In this document: one piece after another, positions 53,013 through 64,000 of the stretch
Layout: each line of letters begins with the position of its first letter
How positions within the stretch are numbered: the first letter of the stretch is position 1
Assembly: GCF_003590775.1 (NCBI RefSeq)
Contig: NZ_QYUM01000003.1
Coordinates: 684,501 to 748,500 of the forward strand
Origin: Sphingomonas cavernae
GTDB taxonomy: Bacteria > Pseudomonadota > Alphaproteobacteria > Sphingomonadales > Sphingomonadaceae
DNA length: 64,000 nucleotides
Direction: 5' to 3'
Notes under the pieces: model-generated
Database searches by the model: none
Seen by the model: the letters and a program-made list of their open reading frames with translations, nothing else
Told to the model about the DNA's origin: nothing
Program-made: the position numbers and the translations under genes

Positions 53013-54394
53013 AGCGTTCTCCGGATGCTCAAATCCGTTCGTCCCGAGCGAAGTCGAGGGAGGTTTGGCATAGCGCGGGCGTGTCTCGACTTCGCTCGAC
53101 ACGAACGGCATTGTTGCTGGCCGCTCTCTTTACGACCCCCGCCGCCGCCCAAACGGTCGCGATCACCGGTGGCACCGTCGCGCTTGGCGATGGGTCCGCG
53201 CCGATCGAGGGCGGCACCGTGGTGGTTCGCGATGGACGCGTCGTTGGCGCGGGCTCCGGCGTTGCAGTGCCTGCCGGCGCGCAAGTCGTCGACGCTACCG
53301 GAAAATGGGTCACCCCCGGCATTGTGGCGGGCTTTTCGCGCCTCGGCATCGTCGAAGTCGATGGCGTGGCGCCCACCAACGATGCGTCGGCAAGAAATAC
53401 GCCCTGGTCGGCTGCGATCGACATCGCACCCGCCATCAACCCCCGCGCTACGCCCATCGCTATCAACCGCGCGGCTGGCGTAACGCGTGCAATCGTGTCG
53501 CCCGGATCGGCGGCAACGATGTTTGCGGGGCAGGGCGCGCTCATCGACCTTGGTGCCGACATGGACGCGGTGACCAGGGCGCGCGCCTTCCAGTTCGTCG
53601 AGTTCGGGGAAACCGGGGCGGCTGGAGCGGGCGGAAGCCGGCCTGCCGCCTTCCTGCAGTTCCGCAACGCGCTCAAGAGCGCGCAGCGCTATGCGCGCAA
53701 TCCGGCGGGATATGACGGCGACAGCAAGGACGCGTTCCTTCCGACGGCCGACGCCGAAGCACTGGTGCCCGTGGTCGAGGGGCGCGTGCCGTTGCTCGTT
53801 CATGTAGAGCGCGGCGTCGACATATTGAACGTGATTGATCTGCGGCGCGAGTTTCCCGCGCTGAAGCTGGTCCTCGTCGGCGCCAGCGAGGGCTGGACGG
53901 TCGCCGGGCAGATCGCGAGCTCGGGCGTTCCGGTGATCGCGTCCGCGCTCAACGACCTGCCCGACAGTTTCGAAACTTTGGCAGCGACGCAGTCCAATAT
54001 CGGCCGGATGAAGGCAGCGGGCGTCAAGGTGTCGATCGGAACGATCAATGACGATGAGGCGCGCATGGCCAAGCGTGCGACCCAATATGCAGGCAATCTG
54101 GTTGCGCTGCAGAAGGTGCCGGGCGCTGCCGGGCTCGACTGGGGTCAGGCCTTCGCCGCGATCACCTCGGGTCCCGCCGAGGCCGTTGGCTTGGGCGGCG
54201 AGATCGGATCGTTGCGTGCCGGGCGCCGCGCCGATGTCGTGATCTGGGACGGCGATCCGCTGGAGCTTGCAAGCACGCCGACGCGCGTCTGGATCGACGG
54301 GGTCGAGCAGCCGCTCGAGAACCGCCAGACCAAGCTGCGCGATCGCTACCGCACCGCCACGGACGGCGCGTTGCCAAAGGCGTACGAAAGGTGA
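53009..54394 (+). CDS. Amidohydrolase-like protein lacking the HxH motif
   Basis: 461 residues. The start overlaps the previous gene by 4 bases (ATGA). After an N-region encoded partly by a 74-bp repeat comes a signal peptide, TALLLAALFTTPAAAQT. The amidohydrolase composite domain follows: ITGGTVALGDGSAPIEGGTV and GKWVTPGIVAGFSRLGIVEV. Where the neighbour has HSHLG, this protein has FSRLG, so the first metal site is missing. The C-terminal AGRRADVVIWDGDPLELAST is normal. It is a paralogue of the preceding enzyme that may be inactive, or a partner subunit. Confidence 0.82.
   Translation: MKRSPDAQIRSSRAKSREVWHSAGVSRLRSTRTALLLAALFTTPAAAQTVAITGGTVALGDGSAPIEGGTVVVRDGRVVGAGSGVAVPAGAQVVDATGKWVTPGIVAGFSRLGIVEVDGVAPTNDASARNTPWSAAIDIAPAINPRATPIAINRAAGVTRAIVSPGSAATMFAGQGALIDLGADMDAVTRARAFQFVEFGETGAAGAGGSRPAAFLQFRNALKSAQRYARNPAGYDGDSKDAFLPTADAEALVPVVEGRVPLLVHVERGVDILNVIDLRREFPALKLVLVGASEGWTVAGQIASSGVPVIASALNDLPDSFETLAATQSNIGRMKAAGVKVSIGTINDDEARMAKRATQYAGNLVALQKVPGAAGLDWGQAFAAITSGPAEAVGLGGEIGSLRAGRRADVVIWDGDPLELASTPTRVWIDGVEQPLENRQTKLRDRYRTATDGALPKAYER
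53035..53108. repeat. 74-bp palindromic repeat, copy 2, inside a coding sequence
   Basis: The arms are identical to the copy at 18247-18320 and the length is the same (74 bp), while the central bases differ. It is read in frame as IRSSRAKSREV...VSRLRSTRTA, adding a basic segment before the hydrophobic signal core of the second amidohydrolase-like protein. Confidence 0.85.
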
Positions 54395-55065
54395 GCGCGA
54401 TGGCTTCGCTGATCGCGGCGTGCGTCGCGTTCGTGGGAAGCCATTTTCTGCTGTCGCATCCGCTGCGCGCCGGCCTTGTTCGAAGGCTCGGCGCGCAGCC
54501 ATTTCTGGCACTCTATTCTGTCGTTGCGCTCGCGACTTTCGGCTGGATAATTCTGGCGGCGCGCGCGGTGCCGGTAGAGGCGCCGCTGTGGATGGCGCCG
54601 CAATGGGTGTGGTCGGTCGGTAGCGCCCTGATGCTGTTGGCGTCGATCCTGTTCGTCGGATCTCTCATCGGCAATCCTGCGCTGCCCGAAGCCCGACTGG
54701 ATAAGGCACGCGAACCTCGCGGCGTTTTCGCGGTCACCCGTCACCCGATGATGTGGGGGTTCGCAATCTGGGGCGTCGTTCATATCGCGGTATGGCCGCA
54801 GCCCTCGACGATCCTCATCGCCTTGACCATGATCGTGCTCGCGCTGGGCGGATCGGCGGGGCAGGACGCAAAAAAGGCGCAGCTCATGGGCGAGCGCTGG
54901 CAGGCCTGGGTTTCGCGCACCGCCTTCGTCCCCTTTGCCGGTCCCGCTTCGGCCCGCGCGATGTGGCCGGGATGGGGCGTATTCGCGGGCGGTATCGCGC
55001 TCTGGCTGATCGCCACATGGGCGCACCCGCAATTGGGCGCGCCCGCCGTCGGAATCTGGCGCTAG
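54391..55065 (+). CDS. NnrU-family integral membrane protein
   Basis: 224 residues with about six hydrophobic helices. GSHFLLSHPLRAGLVRRLG at the N-terminus and VTRHPMMWGFAIWGVVHI are the NnrU/isoprenylcysteine-methyltransferase-like motifs. The start is a GTG overlapping the previous stop (GTGA), making it the fourth gene of the peptide-transporter operon. An ATG nine bases on is an alternative. NnrU was named for nitrite/NO respiration, but no such genes are near. Confidence 0.85.
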   Translation: MSAMASLIAACVAFVGSHFLLSHPLRAGLVRRLGAQPFLALYSVVALATFGWIILAARAVPVEAPLWMAPQWVWSVGSALMLLASILFVGSLIGNPALPEARLDKAREPRGVFAVTRHPMMWGFAIWGVVHIAVWPQPSTILIALTMIVLALGGSAGQDAKKAQLMGERWQAWVSRTAFVPFAGPASARAMWPGWGVFAGGIALWLIATWAHPQLGAPAVGIWR

Positions 55066-56058
<993 letters not shown>

Positions 56059-56174
56059 GGGGCCGTCTCCTTCAAAAGCGAATCCAAAACCCTCGCCCCC
56101 GCGCTGGCATCGCGCTATCAGCGCTAGCACCCTGTCGGTCAGGGGCATGACGCAAATTTCGGGGCAAGGCCAGC

Positions 56175-57512
56175 ATGACGCGCAGATATTTCGGGACGGA
56201 TGGCATCAGGGGACGGACGAACCAGGAGCCGATGACCGCCGAAATCGCGATGAAAGTGGGTATGGCTGCGGGAGCCCACTTCATGCGCGGCGATCACAAG
56301 CACCGCGTCGTGATCGGAAAGGACACGCGCGTTTCGGGCTATATGGTCGAATCGGCGCTGGTGGCGGGCTTCACGAGCGTCGGCATGGACGTGGTGATGG
56401 TGGGACCGATGCCAACCCCCGCGGTGGCGATGCTGACACAGTCGATGCGCGCGGATCTGGGCGTGATGATCTCGGCCAGCCATAATCCCTATGCTGACAA
56501 CGGCATCAAGCTGTTCGGGCCCGACGGCTACAAGCTGTCCGATGCCGACGAGGCCGCGATCGAGGCGATGATCGAGGTCAGCCCCAGGCTGGCGCAGGGC
56601 GCGGAGATCGGCCGCGCGCGGCGCGTGGAGGATGCGCGCGGGCGCTATATCCACTTCGCCAAATCGACCTTTCCCGATCATCTCCGGCTCGACGGGCTCA
56701 AGGTGGTCGTCGATTGCGCCAATGGCGCAGCATATAATGTCGCCCCGTCGGCACTTTGGGAACTGGGTGCCGAGACGATTGCGATCGGCGTCGAGCCCAA
56801 CGGCATCAACATCAACGACGCATGCGGATCGACCGCGCCTCAGGCGCTGCAGGAAACCGTGGTCGCGTCGGGCGCGCATATCGGTATTGCGCTGGATGGC
56901 GACGCGGACCGGCTGATCGTGGTCGACGAGCAGGGTGCGATCGTCGACGGCGACCAGTTGATGGCGCTGATCGGCACGATGCTGGCGAAGAAGGGACTTT
57001 TGCGCGGCGATGGCGTCGTCGCGACGGTGATGTCCAATCTGGGGCTCGAGCGCTATCTCGTCGGACAGGGGCTGTCGCTCGAGCGCACCAAGGTCGGCGA
57101 CCGCTATGTGCTCGAGGCGATGCGCGCCAAGGGCTTCAACCTGGGCGGCGAGCAATCGGGGCACATCATCCTCGGCGACTATGCGACGACGGGCGACGGG
57201 CTCGTGGCGGCGCTCCAGATCCTTGCCGCGATGGTCGAGACTGGCAGGCCCGCCAGCGAGCTGCTTCACCTGTTCGACCCCGTGCCACAGCTTTTGAAGA
57301 ATGTCCGCTTTTCGGGCGGCCGACCGCTCGACGATGCGCGCGTCAAGGCGGTGATCGCCGAAGCCGAGGCCGAGCTGAAGGGCAGCGGGCGACTTGTGAT
57401 CCGGCCCTCGGGCACCGAGCCGCTGATCCGCGTGATGGCCGAAGGCGATAACGCGCAGCAGGTGGAAACCGTGGTCGATCGGATTTGCGAGGCAGTGGCG
57501 GAGGCGGCGTAG
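56175..57512 (+). CDS. glmM: Phosphoglucosamine mutase
   Basis: Converts glucosamine-6-phosphate to glucosamine-1-phosphate for UDP-GlcNAc and peptidoglycan. [16 protein letters not shown] is the start. [19 protein letters not shown] holds the phosphoserine. The Mg site is [14 protein letters not shown], and [12 protein letters not shown] is the phosphate-binding loop. 445 residues. It heads a unit in which a DUF1272 gene begins within the last base of its stop (TAGTG). Confidence 0.98.
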   Translation: MTRRYFGTDGIRGRTNQEPMTAEIAMKVGMAAGAHFMRGDHKHRVVIGKDTRVSGYMVESALVAGFTSVGMDVVMVGPMPTPAVAMLTQSMRADLGVMISASHNPYADNGIKLFGPDGYKLSDADEAAIEAMIEVSPRLAQGAEIGRARRVEDARGRYIHFAKSTFPDHLRLDGLKVVVDCANGAAYNVAPSALWELGAETIAIGVEPNGININDACGSTAPQALQETVVASGAHIGIALDGDADRLIVVDEQGAIVDGDQLMALIGTMLAKKGLLRGDGVVATVMSNLGLERYLVGQGLSLERTKVGDRYVLEAMRAKGFNLGGEQSGHIILGDYATTGDGLVAALQILAAMVETGRPASELLHLFDPVPQLLKNVRFSGGRPLDDARVKAVIAEAEAELKGSGRLVIRPSGTEPLIRVMAEGDNAQQVETVVDRICEAVAEAA

Positions 57513-57739
57513 TGCTTGAGATGCGTCCTGATTGCGAGCGCTGCGGCGCCGACTTGCCGCCTTTGGCGGTCAACGCGACGATTTGTTCGTTTGAGTGCAC
57601 GTTCTGCACGGATTGCGCGCGTGATCCGCTTGCCGGGAACTGCCCCAATTGCGGAGGCGAACTGCTGCCGCGCCCGACCCGGGCAGAACACCTACTCGAA
57701 AAATATCCGGCATCGACCATTCGCAAGTTCAAGCCGTGA
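57512..57739 (+). CDS. DUF1272 zinc-ribbon-like small protein
   Basis: A 75-residue protein with a GTG start sharing one base with the glmM stop. LEMRPDCERCGADLPP, CSFECTFCTDCARD and NCPNCGGELL contain eight cysteines in CxxC pairs, indicating two zinc sites. This is the DUF1272 (COG3813) family, of unknown function. Its TGA overlaps the thiD GTG (GTGA), so it is translationally embedded between glmM and thiD. Confidence 0.88.
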   Translation: MLEMRPDCERCGADLPPLAVNATICSFECTFCTDCARDPLAGNCPNCGGELLPRPTRAEHLLEKYPASTIRKFKP

Positions 57740-58896
57740 GCGACATCGCGCGCGTCCTGATCATCGCAGGTTCGGATTCGGGTGGCGGCGCCGGGATTCA
57801 GGCCGACATCAAGACGGTGACCATGCTCGGCGGCCATGCGATGACCGCGATCACCGCGATCACCGCGCAGAACACGCTGGGGGTCACGGGCGTCCATCCC
57901 GTGCCAACCGAGATGGTGCTGGCGCAAATGAAGGCGGTGGTGGACGATATCGGCGTCGACGCCGTGAAGATCGGCATGATCGGATCGGCAGCGACGGCCA
58001 ATGCCGTGGCCGACTTCCTGCCCGCGAGCCGCGAGGTGCCGATCGTGTTCGATCCCGTGATGGTCGCGACCAGCGGTGCGGCGCTTGCCGATGCCGAAAC
58101 CATCGCCGCCTTTGGCAGGCTGATGGATATCGCGACGGTGGTGACGCCCAATCTGCCCGAGCTGGCCACGCTGGCGCAGGGTGACGATCCGGTCGCCGCC
58201 GCGCTCAGCCTCGTTTCCGCGCATGGCTGTGCGGTGCTGATCAAGGGCGGGCATGACGAGGGCCAGGCGATCGTCGATGCGCTGATCGAAGAAGACAATA
58301 TGACGAGCTGGCAGGACGACCGGATCGAGTCGCGTGACAATCACGGTACCGGCTGCACGCTCGCCAGCGCGATCGCGCTGTTTTTGGCGCAGGGCCGTCC
58401 GCTCCCCGATGCGGTGAATCGCGCGCGGCGCTTCGTCCGGATCGCGATGCGCGATGCGCCGGGCATCGGCGCGGGCCACGGCCCCATGGGGCAGGGGGAT
58501 GTCAGGCTGGACGTTGGCGGCGAGATGCGGCTCAACCAGATTACGGTCGGGTTTGAGGATTATGCGGCGTCGGTCGAATTCTACCGGGCACTCGGGCTCA
58601 GGCTGATCGTCGACAGTCCATCGGATTATGCGCGGTTCGAAGCGCCCGGCGGCGTCACCTTCTCGATCCACCGCGATGCCGGCCAGGTGCCGGGCGGGGC
58701 GACGGTCTATTTCGAATGCAATGATGTCGACGCCGAGGCCGCGCGGCTTAACCGCCTCGGTATTCGCTTCGATCACGGCCCGACCGACCAGCCGTGGATG
58801 TGGCGTGAGGCGCGGCTGCGCGATCCGTTCGGCAACGTAATCTGCCTTTATCGCGCGGGTGAGATGCGGCGTTATCCGCCATGGCGCGCAGCATGA
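57736..58896 (+). CDS. thiD: HMP(-P) kinase ThiD fused to a VOC (glyoxalase-fold) domain
   Basis: 386 residues. The first about 260 are a complete ThiD kinase, which phosphorylates hydroxymethylpyrimidine and its monophosphate. Seen are [43 protein letters not shown] and [20 protein letters not shown] (anion-hole GTGC). Without a stop the frame runs into a VOC domain beginning [20 protein letters not shown] and ending [19 protein letters not shown], with the D-P-F/D-G-N motif. An ATG at 58525 could also start the VOC part independently. Start GTG is set by overlap with DUF1272. Confidence 0.9.
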   Translation: MSDIARVLIIAGSDSGGGAGIQADIKTVTMLGGHAMTAITAITAQNTLGVTGVHPVPTEMVLAQMKAVVDDIGVDAVKIGMIGSAATANAVADFLPASREVPIVFDPVMVATSGAALADAETIAAFGRLMDIATVVTPNLPELATLAQGDDPVAAALSLVSAHGCAVLIKGGHDEGQAIVDALIEEDNMTSWQDDRIESRDNHGTGCTLASAIALFLAQGRPLPDAVNRARRFVRIAMRDAPGIGAGHGPMGQGDVRLDVGGEMRLNQITVGFEDYAASVEFYRALGLRLIVDSPSDYARFEAPGGVTFSIHRDAGQVPGGATVYFECNDVDAEAARLNRLGIRFDHGPTDQPWMWREARLRDPFGNVICLYRAGEMRRYPPWRAA

Positions 58897-59447
58897 TCGC
58901 CGGCGTTGACGAGGCAGGGCGCGGTCCGCTCGCGGGACCGGTGGTTGCAGCGGCGGTGGTGCTGTGCCCAGGCGGCATTGCGGGGGTCGACGACAGCAAG
59001 AAGCTGACGGCGCCCCGGCGCGAGACGCTGTACGCCACAATCACCGAGCGCTGCACGGTCGGCGTCGGCATCGCCAGCGTCGAGGAAATCGACGAGCTCA
59101 ATATTTTGTGGGCAACGATGCTCGCGATGACCCGCGCGGTGGAGGCGCTGGGCGGCGAGCCCGCAGAAATCCTGGTCGACGGCAATCGCTGTCCGCGCTG
59201 GCGCTATCGCTCGCGCGCGATCGTTGGTGGCGATGCGCTCGAACCCTGTATCTCTGCAGCCTCGATCGTGGCCAAGGTGGTTCGCGACCGGATGATGATC
59301 GAAGCCGACGCCGCGCATCCCGGCTATGGCTGGTCGTCCAACAAGGGCTATGGCTCGGCGGCGCACCTCGATGCGCTGAATCGGCTCGGGCCATCACCAC
59401 TGCACCGCAGATCCTTCGCGCCTGTGGCTCAGGCGCGCCTCGTCTGA
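58881..59447 (+). CDS. rnhB: Ribonuclease HII
   Basis: Cleaves RNA of RNA-DNA hybrids, including single ribonucleotides. [20 protein letters not shown] contains the catalytic DEAGRG motif. Further acidic residues occur in EILVDGN and in [16 protein letters not shown] (D of the fourth site). 188 residues. The start lies 16 bases within the thiD-VOC gene. It is the last gene before the ccrM control region. Confidence 0.97.
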   Translation: MARSMIAGVDEAGRGPLAGPVVAAAVVLCPGGIAGVDDSKKLTAPRRETLYATITERCTVGVGIASVEEIDELNILWATMLAMTRAVEALGGEPAEILVDGNRCPRWRYRSRAIVGGDALEPCISAASIVAKVVRDRMMIEADAAHPGYGWSSNKGYGSAAHLDALNRLGPSPLHRRSFAPVAQARLV

Positions 59448-59472
59448 ACTTTTTTCGCTTTGCACCGCGCTT

Positions 59473-61909
<2,437 letters not shown>

Positions 61910-62093
61910 GCGCCGACGTGCATCATGGGCGCGGCGAAGCTTGCGCCGATGCCGCCGATGAAAGCGAGGCCAGCGTGACGGCGGCACTGGTTCGAGATCC
62001 ATCGCATCCGCCATGATCGGTGTCGAACCGAACGCTGTTGCCCATGCGCAACGATGTGCCATGATGGCCATCGATGGGGCAAGGAGTAAGAGG

Positions 62094-62603
62094 ATGCGGT
62101 TGCGTTCGGGGCTTGGAATGGCACTGATTTTGACGCTGGCGCCAGGGCCTGCATATGCGGACGCGGCTTCTGGGCAAGCTGCCTTTGATCGCCTGAAGGC
62201 ATTGGTGGGCAATTGGAAGGGGCAAGCGTCAAATGGACGCGGCCCCGACGTCACGTTCAGGCTGATCGCGGCCGGCAGCGTACTGGTCGAGGATTGGACC
62301 ACGGCCTCCGGGCGACAGTCCATGACCGTCTTTCACATGGATGGCGATGCGCTGATCGCGACACATTATTGTCCGCTCGGCAATCAACCGCGCATGGCAT
62401 TGACCCCGATTAGCGAGCCCACCCGGTTCGCGTTCGATTTTCGCGACGCGACCAACTTGCGCGACCCGGCAGATGCGCATCAGCACGGCGTCGTCATAGA
62501 GTTCGGCCATCCGGATTCGATGACGTGGACCGAAACCTATGTAGCGAAGGGTGTCCCTGAAACGACGCGGATCGATTTCGTCCGTGCGGACAAGGACCGT
62601 TGA
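62094..62603 (+). CDS. Small exported protein, unknown
   Basis: 169 residues from an ATG with AAGGAG eight bases upstream. The signal peptide GMALILTLAPGPAYADA is cleaved near residue 22-24. The mature region LKALVGNWKGQASNGRGPDV followed by VEDWTTASGRQSMTVFHMDG resembles lipocalin-like or calycin-fold heme-free domains (DUF1579-like), but I cannot assign a ligand. It converges with the sigma-54 regulator and ends adjacent to its stop. Confidence 0.68.
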   Translation: MRLRSGLGMALILTLAPGPAYADAASGQAAFDRLKALVGNWKGQASNGRGPDVTFRLIAAGSVLVEDWTTASGRQSMTVFHMDGDALIATHYCPLGNQPRMALTPISEPTRFAFDFRDATNLRDPADAHQHGVVIEFGHPDSMTWTETYVAKGVPETTRIDFVRADKDR

Positions 62604-64000
62604 TCAGGCGGCGTCGCCGATACCGAGTTCGCCGAGCTTGCGGTAGAGCGTCGAGCGGCCGATGCCGAGGCGACGGGCGACCTCGGTCATGCGGCCGCGA
62701 TAATGGCCGATGGCTAGGCGGATGACGTCGGCCTCGATCTCCTCGAGCGGGCGAAGATTGCCGTCGGCGCGGTAGAGCGTGACGCCCGGGCCGTCGGTGA
62801 CGGCGCTGTGCCCGTGGGTTTGCTGCGTTCGTGGCTGTGGGTTGGCGGCATATTCGGCGATCTGCGGAAAATCGGAACGGGTGAGCGCATCGCCCTCGCA
62901 CAGCACAGCGGCGCGGAAGAGCGCGTTCTGGAGCTGGCGGACGTTACCCGGCCAGTCATAGCCGATGAGCAGCGACAGCGCTTCGTCGGTGATACCCAGG
63001 CTGTGAAGTCCGGGCTGCTGAGCGATGCGTGCGAGCATGTGGCGCGCGAGCGCGGGGATGTCGCCGGGTCGTTCGCGCAGAGGCGGGATCGTCACCTGGA
63101 CGACGTTGAGGCGGTAATAGAGATCCTCGCGGAATCGGCCGGCATTGACCTCGTCGATCAGGCGCTTGTTGGTTGCGGCAATGACGCGGACGTCGACCTC
63201 GCGTACCGAACGGCTGCCGATCGGCTGGACCTCTCCTGATTGCAGGACGCGCAACAGCTTGACCTGCGCGTCGAGCGGAAGCTCACCGACTTCGTCGAGG
63301 AAAAGGGTGCCGCCATCGGCGTCCTGAAACTTGCCGATATGGCGATCGAACGCACCAGTAAATGAGCCTTTTTCGTGACCGAAGAGTTCGGATTCGACCA
63401 GATTTGTAGGAATCGCGCCGCAGTTGACTGCGACCATCCGGCGTTTTGCGCGCGGAGATGCGGCATGTATCGCTTCCGCAACGAGTTCCTTGCCGACGCC
63501 GCTTTCACCCTCGACCAGTACGGGCACGCGCGCGCGTGCCGCCTTGGCGGCGATGGCGAGCGCTGCGCGGAAATCGGGGGCGGAGCCGACGATCTCACCA
63601 AAGCCGAGCACCTGGTTGATCTTTTCGGTCAGGGGACGGAGTTCGCCCGTCCCGCTGCGCGTGCTGACCGCAGCGTCGAGCGCGGCGAGCAGCCGGTCGG
63701 GCGCGATCGGCTTGACGAGGAAATCGGTTGCGCCCGCGCGCATCGCGTCGACCGCGGTCGAGACCGACGTGACGGAGGTGAGCATCAATATGGGAAGCGC
63801 GGGCCGACGTTTGCGAATCTCGGCGATGAGCGTGCCCTGATCGGCGCCGGGCGCCCAGTGATCGAGGACGATCGCGTCGAGCATCATCCCGTCCTGCGTG
63901 CCAAGCATCGCTATGGCGGTTTCCGAATCGCCCGCGAAGACGGTGCGCCAGCCCGCGCGTCCCGCGATCGCCGATACCAGCCGACGCTGCGCGGGCTCGT
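62604..64000 (-). CDS. Sigma-54-dependent response regulator, NtrC type (5' end cut)
   Basis: At least 465 residues; the first residues of the receiver domain lie beyond the right edge. The receiver has [11 protein letters not shown] (phosphoacceptor aspartate), a T in ILMLTSV and [11 protein letters not shown] with the lysine. The AAA+ domain has [17 protein letters not shown] (Walker A), [15 protein letters not shown] (a GSFTGA form of the sigma-54 contact loop) and [15 protein letters not shown] (Walker B). A Fis-type [22 protein letters not shown], ends it. The partner kinase is not visible. Confidence 0.93.
   Translation of the reverse strand, partial: EPAQRRLVSAIAGRAGWRTVFAGDSETAIAMLGTQDGMMLDAIVLDHWAPGADQGTLIAEIRKRRPALPILMLTSVTSVSTAVDAMRAGATDFLVKPIAPDRLLAALDAAVSTRSGTGELRPLTEKINQVLGFGEIVGSAPDFRAALAIAAKAARARVPVLVEGESGVGKELVAEAIHAASPRAKRRMVAVNCGAIPTNLVESELFGHEKGSFTGAFDRHIGKFQDADGGTLFLDEVGELPLDAQVKLLRVLQSGEVQPIGSRSVREVDVRVIAATNKRLIDEVNAGRFREDLYYRLNVVQVTIPPLRERPGDIPALARHMLARIAQQPGLHSLGITDEALSLLIGYDWPGNVRQLQNALFRAAVLCEGDALTRSDFPQIAEYAANPQPRTQQTHGHSAVTDGPGVTLYRADGNLRPLEEIEADVIRLAIGHYRGRMTEVARRLGIGRSTLYRKLGELGIGDAA

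Noticed and set aside
61910-62093. Possible small gene between folP and the exported protein
   Set aside because: Minus-strand frames end in a hydrophobic stretch (LAFIGGIGASFAAP), but no start, ribosome-binding site or complete small protein is convincing.

Overview
The window is a contiguous piece of a GC-rich alphaproteobacterial chromosome, most likely from the Sphingomonadales. The evidence is the protein signatures (CcrM-type GANTC methylase, alphaproteobacterial CtaA and Zur types), the many GTG starts with 4-base ATGA/GTGA overlaps, and several families of intergenic palindromes typical of sphingomonads. No replication origin, rRNA operon or CRISPR array is visible. One tRNA (Gly, CCC) and one complete insertion sequence are present. 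The genus call is inference from style and gene content.

Region 1 (1-2.6 kb) holds the 5' part of a patatin-like phospholipase, a CinA-type protein and a glycosyltransferase-like protein. Region 2 (2.6-19.4 kb) is a cobalamin island. It contains late corrinoid assembly genes (cobU, threonine-phosphate decarboxylase, cbiB, cobQ, cobS, alpha-ribazole phosphatase, cobT), a DUF1636 metal-binding protein, a BtuB-type outer-membrane receptor, a BtuFCD-type ABC importer and cobO. Two cobalamin riboswitches control btuB-DUF1636-cobT-phosphatase-cobS and cobO. No early corrin-ring genes are seen, so this looks like uptake and completion of corrinoids. The island is interrupted at 11.8-15.4 kb by an M19-like lipoprotein gene flanked by short direct repeats, and by a proline-rich membrane protein.

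Region 3 (19.5-29.5 kb) has tRNA-Gly, a SleB-type hydrolase, rplM-rpsI, ctaA-cutA, a D15-like outer-membrane barrel protein, a duplicated scrap of the ctaA 5' end, a beta-helix protein, a GFA-family enzyme, and a MerC-like protein with a Zur regulator behind a palindromic operator. Region 4 (29.5-34.8 kb) is dxs and tlyA separated by a small accessory island: HNH endonuclease, IS5-family element, decayed HTH gene, GIY-YIG protein and a DUF6766-like protein. Region 5 (34.8-48.6 kb) carries an RND efflux pair, TspO, UbiK, YbjN-like, glycerol kinase, a PDZ-M48 protease, msrA, galU, aqpZ, a Sua5/TsaC-type protein and an acyl-CoA dehydrogenase.

Region 6 (48.7-64 kb) starts with a GntR/YtrA regulator and a nitroreductase. 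A tightly overlapped operon follows: POT peptide transporter, an amidohydrolase, a second amidohydrolase-like protein lacking the HxH metal motif, and an NnrU-like membrane protein. After an aldo/keto reductase comes glmM-DUF1272-thiD(VOC fusion)-rnhB. Next are ccrM-folP behind a promoter region with five GANTC sites and a CtrA-like box, then a small secreted protein and a truncated sigma-54 response regulator running off the right edge.

The least ordinary observations are: the 74-bp palindromic element embedded in the coding start of the second amidohydrolase; the degenerate amidohydrolase partner itself; the ThiD-VOC fusion; the duplicated ctaA fragment bracketing the barrel gene; the insertion sequence sitting exactly on convergent stop codons; and the CcrM promoter architecture. 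I found no clearly novel multi-gene defence or metabolic system.
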